DNA of 55,875 nucleotides. Source: an uncultured Fretibacterium sp. (GTDB lineage Bacteria; Synergistota; Synergistia; Synergistales; Aminobacteriaceae). Positions 51,547 to 55,875 of this stretch are shown here, in pieces; within the stretch, counting starts at the first letter, position 1; each line of letters opens with the position of its first letter. A program made the translations under genes and the position numbers. The stretch spans positions 1-55,875 of the forward strand of contig NZ_CAUUWA010000010.1 of NCBI RefSeq assembly GCF_963548695.1, in the 5' to 3' direction. Below the pieces are notes generated by a model. It was not told the origin of the DNA and ran no database searches. It worked only from the letters and a program-made list of their open reading frames with translations.

Positions 51547-53016
51547 ATGGACCATCTCTATGGCCCTTATGGCCGGGCCTCTCGCGGTTTCGAGGACGAC
51601 TCGCTGCACGAGGAGTGCGGCGTCATCGGGGTGTACCGGGAGTCGGAGGATGCGGCCAGGCCGGTATACTACGGTCTTTACGCGCTCCAGCACCGGGGGC
51701 AGGAGAGCGCGGGCATCGCCGTGAACCGCGGCGGGCGCATCGAACCCTTCAAGGGGCTGGGGCTGACCGGCGAGGTCTTCCGCGGGGACGTCCTCGCGGG
51801 TCTCTCGGGGAACATCGCCATCGGGCACGTGCGCTACTCCACCGCGGGCGGGGGCGACGTGCGCAACGCCCAGCCGCTCGCGGCGCGGTGCCGGCTGGGC
51901 GAGATCGCCCTAGCACACAACGGCAACCTGGTCAACGCGGACAGCATCCAGGAGACCCTGTCGGACGCCGGGGTGATCTTCCAGACCACGACGGACTCGG
52001 AGTCGATCCTGCACCTCATCTGCCAGAACGGGAACAGCCGCGGGATCGAGGCGGGTATCCGCAACGCGATGAGCCTGATGAAGGGGGCCTATGTGCTGGT
52101 GCTGACGATGGGCGACCGGCTGATCGGCGTGCGCGACCCGCACGGCCTGCACCCGCTGTGCCTCGGCAGGCTCGGCGACGGGTGGGTGCTGGCCTCGGAG
52201 AGCTGCGCGCTCGACGCGCTGGACGCGGCGTTCGTCCGGGACGTGGAGCCGGGCGAGATCGTGATCGTGGACGCCGGCGGGCCCCGCAGCCTGGGGCCGT
52301 CTCACTGGTGCCGCAAGAGCCTCTGCGTGTTCGAGCTCATCTACTTCGCCCGCCCGGACAGCGTGGTGGACGGGGTGAGCGTCTACGATTTCCGGCGGCG
52401 CTCCGGCGCCCTGCTCGCGGCGCAGAACCCGATCGAGGCGGACATGGTGATGGCGGTGCCCGACTCGGGCGTCCCGGCGGCCATCGGCTACGCGGAGGCG
52501 TCCGGGATCCCCTACGGCGAGGGGCTGATCAAGAACAAATACATCGGCCGGACCTTCATCCAGCCCACGAAGGAGATGCGCGAGGACTCGGTGCGCATCA
52601 AACTCTCACCGATCCGGTACAATATAGAGGGGAAGCGCCTGATCGTGATCGACGACTCCATCGTCCGGGGCACGACGTGCCGCCGCATCGTGGGGCAGCT
52701 GCGGGACTCCGGCGCGCGTGAGGTGCACGTCTGCATCACGTCGCCCCCGGTCCGCTATTCCTGTTATTTCGGGATCGACACGCCCTACAGGGAGAACCTG
52801 ATTGCGGTGCGGAAGTCCGAGGAGGAGATCCGGGACTTCCTGGGCGCGGACTCGCTGACGTACCTGAGCGAGGACGGCCTCTCTGCGGCCTGCGAGGGCA
52901 GGCGGCTGTACTGCAGGGCCTGCTTCGACGGGGAGTACCCCATGGAGGTCCCAGCCGGCGCGCGCCCCTCGGCCTTCTGTAAGGAGGGGAAGGCCCCGGA
53001 CCTCCCCCGGCCATAG
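51547..53016 (+). CDS. purF: Amidophosphoribosyltransferase (PurF)
   Basis: This is a 489-residue committed-step enzyme. A 23-residue propeptide precedes the glutaminase nucleophile Cys24 (HEECGVIGVYRE), longer than the 11 residues of the Bacillus enzyme. ALQHRGQESAGIAV follows. The PRPP loop is LIVIDDSIVRGTTCRRIV. Cysteines in YSCYFGIDTP and YCRACFDGEYP fit the [4Fe-4S] cluster of the oxygen-sensitive Bacillus-type enzyme, as expected in an anaerobe. Confidence 0.96.
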   Translation: MDHLYGPYGRASRGFEDDSLHEECGVIGVYRESEDAARPVYYGLYALQHRGQESAGIAVNRGGRIEPFKGLGLTGEVFRGDVLAGLSGNIAIGHVRYSTAGGGDVRNAQPLAARCRLGEIALAHNGNLVNADSIQETLSDAGVIFQTTTDSESILHLICQNGNSRGIEAGIRNAMSLMKGAYVLVLTMGDRLIGVRDPHGLHPLCLGRLGDGWVLASESCALDALDAAFVRDVEPGEIVIVDAGGPRSLGPSHWCRKSLCVFELIYFARPDSVVDGVSVYDFRRRSGALLAAQNPIEADMVMAVPDSGVPAAIGYAEASGIPYGEGLIKNKYIGRTFIQPTKEMREDSVRIKLSPIRYNIEGKRLIVIDDSIVRGTTCRRIVGQLRDSGAREVHVCITSPPVRYSCYFGIDTPYRENLIAVRKSEEEIRDFLGADSLTYLSEDGLSAACEGRRLYCRACFDGEYPMEVPAGARPSAFCKEGKAPDLPRP

Positions 53017-53064
53017 TATGGATTTTTATGACCATCGTAAGGAGATTATAAGGAGATTCTGGAA

Positions 53065-54582
53065 ATGGCCCATTTTTACGAGGAACCGTCGCACACGTTT
53101 TCCGAATATCTGCTGGTCCCCTCCTATTCGTCAGCGGACTGCATCCCCGCCAACGTATCCCTGCGGACGCCGCTCTGCCGCTTCCGGCGGGGGGAACGGC
53201 CCCCGTTGGAGATGAACATTCCGCTGACCTCGGCAATCATGCAGTCGGTCTCGGACGACCGGCTGGCGATTGCCCTGGCACGGGAGGGCGGCGTGTCGTT
53301 CATCTACGGTTCCCAGACCGTGGAGCGCGAGGCCGAGATGGTGCGGCGCGTCAAGCGTTACAAGGCCGGGTTCGTCGCCAACGACTCGTCCATCGGCCCG
53401 GACCAGACGCTCACCGACATCCTGAGCCTCCGGGAGAGGACGGGACACACCACCGTCGCGGTCACGCACGACGGGTCCCTGACGGGGCGCCTCCTGGGCA
53501 TCGTCACGAGCCGCGACTACCGCGAGAGCCGCATGACGCCCGCCACGCCCGTGCGGGACTTCATGACGCCCATCGAAAAGCTGGTCTACGCCCGGGACGG
53601 CGTGACGCTGAGCGAGGCCAACGACCTCCTCTGGGAGCACAAGCTGAACGCGCTGCCGGTGGTGGACGAACGGGGGCACATGGTGGCGTTCGTGTTCCGA
53701 AAGGACTATTCGATGCACAAGGAGAACCCGCTGGAGCTGCTGGACGCGCGGAAGCGCTACGTGGTCGGGGCGGGGATCAACACGCGCGACTACGCGGAGC
53801 GCGTCCCGGCTCTGGTGGACGCTGGGGCGGACGTGCTGTGCATCGACTCGTCCGAGGGCTTCACGGAGTGGCAGCGTCGCACGCTCTCCTGGGTCCGCGA
53901 CCGCTACGGGGACGCGGTGCGGGTCGGGGGTGGGAACGTCGTGGACGCGGACGGGTTCCGCTTCCTGGCCGAAGCGGGGGCGGACTTCGTCAAGGTGGGG
54001 ATCGGCGGCGGGTCCATCTGCATCACGCGCGAGGCCAAGGGAATAGGGCGCGGGCAGGCCACGGCCGTGATCGAGGTGGCGCGGGCGCGCGACGCCTACT
54101 TCGAGGAGACGGGCGTCTACGTGCCGGTCTGCTCCGACGGCGGCATCGTGATGGACTATCACATCACGCTGGCCCTGGCGATGGGCGCGGACTTCTGCAT
54201 GTTGGGGCGCTACTTCGCGCGGTTCGACGAGAGCCCGACGAACAAGGTGATGGTGAACGGGAACTTCGTCAAGGAGTACTGGGGCGAGGGTTCCTCGCGC
54301 GCACGGAACTGGCAGCGCTACGACACGGGCGACGCCGGCGCGGAGCAGAAGCTGTCGTTCGAGGAGGGCGTGGACTCCTACGTGCCCTACGCGGGCAGCC
54401 TGAGGGACAACGTGGCGGAGACCCTCAGCAAGGTGCGCTCGACGTTCTGCAACTGCGGGGCGCTCTCCATCCCCGAGATGCGGGAGAAGGCGCGCCTGAC
54501 CCTGGTTTCGCCCATGACGATCTCCGAGGGCGGGGCGCACGACGTGCTGATGAAGGAGACCATGAAACGGGGCGGAAAGTAG
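53065..54582 (+). CDS. guaB: IMP dehydrogenase (GuaB)
   Basis: This is 505 residues behind AAGGAGA. It oxidises IMP to XMP with NAD+. The TIM barrel (SAIMQSVSDDRLAIALAREG) is interrupted by a CBS pair (about residues 95-220: ALPVVDERGHMVAFVFRKDY). The catalytic loop reads GIGGGSICITREAKGIGRGQ with Cys319, where GGG replaces the common GPG. This variant is usual in the clostridial/Bacteroidales-type enzyme. It ends the purine operon and commits flux to guanine nucleotides. Confidence 0.94.
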   Translation: MAHFYEEPSHTFSEYLLVPSYSSADCIPANVSLRTPLCRFRRGERPPLEMNIPLTSAIMQSVSDDRLAIALAREGGVSFIYGSQTVEREAEMVRRVKRYKAGFVANDSSIGPDQTLTDILSLRERTGHTTVAVTHDGSLTGRLLGIVTSRDYRESRMTPATPVRDFMTPIEKLVYARDGVTLSEANDLLWEHKLNALPVVDERGHMVAFVFRKDYSMHKENPLELLDARKRYVVGAGINTRDYAERVPALVDAGADVLCIDSSEGFTEWQRRTLSWVRDRYGDAVRVGGGNVVDADGFRFLAEAGADFVKVGIGGGSICITREAKGIGRGQATAVIEVARARDAYFEETGVYVPVCSDGGIVMDYHITLALAMGADFCMLGRYFARFDESPTNKVMVNGNFVKEYWGEGSSRARNWQRYDTGDAGAEQKLSFEEGVDSYVPYAGSLRDNVAETLSKVRSTFCNCGALSIPEMREKARLTLVSPMTISEGGAHDVLMKETMKRGGK

Positions 54583-54595
54583 GGGCCGCGGCCCC
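54582..54595. other. 14-bp perfect palindrome overlapping the guaB stop codon
   Basis: GGGGCCGCGGCCCC begins at the last base of the TAG stop. It could form a short stem at the operon end but has no loop or T-tract. Confidence 0.3.
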
Positions 54596-54664
54596 TCAGA
54601 CCGGCCGCGGGGGCTGGCCGTTGTAAGGGGAAACGGCGGCAGAGCTGCCGGTTCCAAGCAACCT

Positions 54665-54693
54665 ATGATGGTTCCACAATAGGGAACCATCAT
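54665..54693 (+). repeat. Inverted repeat at the IS3-remnant boundary
   Basis: ATGATGGTTCC, a 7-base spacer (ACAATAG) and GGAACCATCAT form a perfect 11-bp inverted repeat. It ends exactly where recognisable transposase homology begins (SLDSEFC, 54696). Confidence 0.5.
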
Positions 54694-54695
54694 AT

Positions 54696-55059
54696 AGCCT
54701 GGACAGCGAGTTCTGCGTAAGGGCGCTGGAGGCGGCATTGAGGCGGGGTAAGCCTGAGATATTCAACACGGACCAGGGCAGTCAATTTATGAGCGATGAT
54801 TTTACGAGCCGGCTTTTGGACAGGGAGATATGCATCAGCAGGGATGGCCGGGGTCGTGCGTTGGACAACATTTTTATCGAGCGTCTATGGCGAAGCCTGA
54901 AGTACGAGTGCATCTACCTGAACGAGTATAAGAATGTGGCCGAATTGCAGGAAGGGCTGAGGTGGTGGGGGCGGATTTTACAATGAGGAGCGTCCGCACA
55001 TGGTGCCACCAGGAAGGACAACCCCGCGCAGCATGTATGAAAAGTGCCTCGTTTCTTGA
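54696..55059 (+). pseudogene. IS3-family transposase (OrfB) C-terminal remnant, frameshifted
   Basis: From 54696 the frame reads SLDSEFCVRALEAALRRGKP, then the integrase-core motif EIFNTDQGSQFMSDDFTSRL (catalytic Asp in TDQGSQF) and ALDNIFIERLWRSLKYECIY (catalytic Glu in ERLWR). Near 54970 the frame shifts: after AELQEGLRWWGR the expected FYNEERPH continues one frame over and ends at 55059. The N-terminal half of OrfB and all of OrfA are missing. It is dead, but it marks past IS insertion at the end of the purine operon. Confidence 0.8.
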
Positions 55060-55096
55060 ATCTTGACCTAAACTCTTCTCCCCCCCTTTTTGGTCC

Positions 55097-55125
55097 TTGA
55101 CAAGGGGACCACTATAGAGTATGCG
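55097..55125 (+). promoter_or_regulatory. Candidate promoter of the TetR gene
   Basis: TTGACA (55097-55102) is perfect; the -10 at 17-base spacing is TATGCG (55120-55125), which is weak. The start codon follows 15 bases later, so the leader would be very short. Confidence 0.35.
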
Positions 55126-55139
55126 AGGTTGACTAGAAT

Positions 55140-55739
55140 ATGCCATATCAACGACATAGTCGTGAAGAGCGTTTACGAGAAATCCAATTTGGTGCACTGG
55201 AAGTGTTTTTAAAAAAAGGGTATCGTAACTCGACGATGGAAGACATTATCGAAAACACCTCTCTATCAAAAGGAGGGTTTTATCACTATTACAAAAATAA
55301 GGACGACATCCTAATTGATTTAATACGCGTAAAAAATTTTAATTATCTTTATTCAAAATTAAAATTAAATCATGACGCAACAAAGGATGAGTTATGTCAT
55401 CAACTATCCGCTGTATTTATCGAGCGTATGACAGATCAAAGTCTACAAGGAAAACTATTTTTAATGATAGCCGTTGAGTTAGCAAACAATACCGAGGTCT
55501 TTTATGACCTCTATTATGAGGTAGAAAGTGAGGCAATCCAACTTATAGTTGATGCTATTAAGAAAGTCAATCCTCAATTTAATATAGATGAAAAAATGGA
55601 TGAACTCATGCTTCTATATCGAATCAATAACACTCTTCATTTTGTAAATAACCTTTATACACAAAAAGAAGGATGGAACGTTCAATCCAATCTGCTTTAT
55701 GATTTATACTATGAAATGTTTAAAAAATTAATCATATAG
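55140..55739 (+). CDS. TetR/AcrR family regulator, AT-rich and probably acquired
   Basis: This is a 199-residue protein. The TetR helix-turn-helix is at residues about 10-55 (EIQFGALEVFLKKGYRNSTM, SLSKGGFYHYYKNKDD). The C-terminal ligand domain is rich in Asn, Lys, Ile and Tyr (IQLIVDAIKKVNPQFNIDEK). The gene is strongly AT-rich with A/T-ending codons, in sharp contrast to the GC-rich genes to its left, so it likely came from a low-GC Firmicute or Fusobacterium-like source. Its target genes would lie to the right, outside the window. Confidence 0.9.
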   Translation: MPYQRHSREERLREIQFGALEVFLKKGYRNSTMEDIIENTSLSKGGFYHYYKNKDDILIDLIRVKNFNYLYSKLKLNHDATKDELCHQLSAVFIERMTDQSLQGKLFLMIAVELANNTEVFYDLYYEVESEAIQLIVDAIKKVNPQFNIDEKMDELMLLYRINNTLHFVNNLYTQKEGWNVQSNLLYDLYYEMFKKLII

Positions 55740-55875
55740 TTTTGTTTTTAAGGAAGCGCTGAATAAGTTAACATGACTACCAAGACTATCAAGTTGTCTT
55801 AAAGTTCAGAGATAAGCTGTTTGTAAGTGACGGTACTTGTAGAGAGACAGGCTCCCAGGAGCCGAGGAAACAGTT
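55740..55875. other. AT-rich right edge of the window
   Basis: The last 136 bases stay AT-rich and then turn mixed (GAGACAGGCTCCCAGGAGCC near the end, which contains a short GGCTCC/GGAGCC stem). I recognise no gene or element. A structured RNA or the start of another mobile element is possible. Confidence 0.3.

Noticed and set aside
55140..55739. Contamination or chimeric assembly as explanation for the AT-rich gene
   Set aside because: It cannot be excluded without reads, but the adjoining IS3 remnant gives a natural explanation by transfer, so I kept it as genomic.

Overview
The window looks like chromosomal DNA of an anaerobic, GC-rich, Gram-negative-type bacterium, most probably a member of Synergistota. 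The clues are an outer-membrane porin with an N-terminal S-layer-homology domain, a coiled coil and a C-terminal aromatic residue; a long 'clostridial-type' single-chain PurL; a double-cubane-cluster reductase pair; and an Mrp/Mbh-type cation antiporter operon. The phylum is inferred from gene content only. Two stretches stand out from this background: a region of decayed Rpn-family nuclease gene and palindromic repeats (about 22.2-23.2 kb), and the right end (from about 54.6 kb), where an IS3-type transposase remnant borders an AT-rich TetR gene that looks recently acquired.

Layout. 1-2.9 kb: a partial HIT protein, a broken HD-domain fragment, a secreted PQQ-type beta-propeller and an intact Rpn-family nuclease. 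2.9-12.2 kb: two divergent SsuA/NMT1-type ABC importers flanking a double-cubane-cluster reductase and its ATP-dependent activase; the left importer operon ends in an unusual protein with two FmdE-like halves. 12.3-14.1 kb: an AAA ATPase overlapping a TOPRIM protein, a possible defence pair. 14.1-20.0 kb: a complete five-gene oligopeptide (Opp/Dpp) importer. 20.3-21.8 kb: the SLH porin. 22.2-23.2 kb: one Rpn gene cut into three pieces by palindromic elements. 23.5-28.7 kb: an amidohydrolase and amino-acid permease, divergent from a LytTR/GHKL two-component system. 28.8-38.8 kb: an Mrp/Mbh-type antiporter operon with four NuoL/M/N-like subunits and no redox module. 38.9-40.9 kb: a secreted protein and a TMEM43-like membrane protein. 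41.1-54.6 kb: a large purine operon (purE, purM, purN fused to IMP cyclohydrolase, AICAR transformylase, purD, purL, purC, purF, guaB) behind a good sigma-70-type promoter. 54.6-55.9 kb: IS3 remnant and the AT-rich TetR gene.

The genes fit a lifestyle of amino-acid and peptide scavenging with sodium- or proton-coupled energetics. The peptide importer, the permease and the amidohydrolase feed peptides and amino acids in, and the Mrp complex would exchange Na+ for H+. The purine operon supplies nearly the whole route to IMP and XMP; purB is absent from this window.

The two most unusual themes are these. (1) Two families of palindromic repeats keep their framework while their central stems change sequence but still pair. 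One family has become coding: it forms the in-frame linker of a PurN-IMP cyclohydrolase fusion and the C-terminal tail of an OppD-type ATPase. The other has dissected an Rpn nuclease gene. (2) A divergent locus joins a double-cubane reductase to two small-molecule importers and a degenerate tandem FmdE-like protein, which may be an undescribed uptake-and-reduction system.
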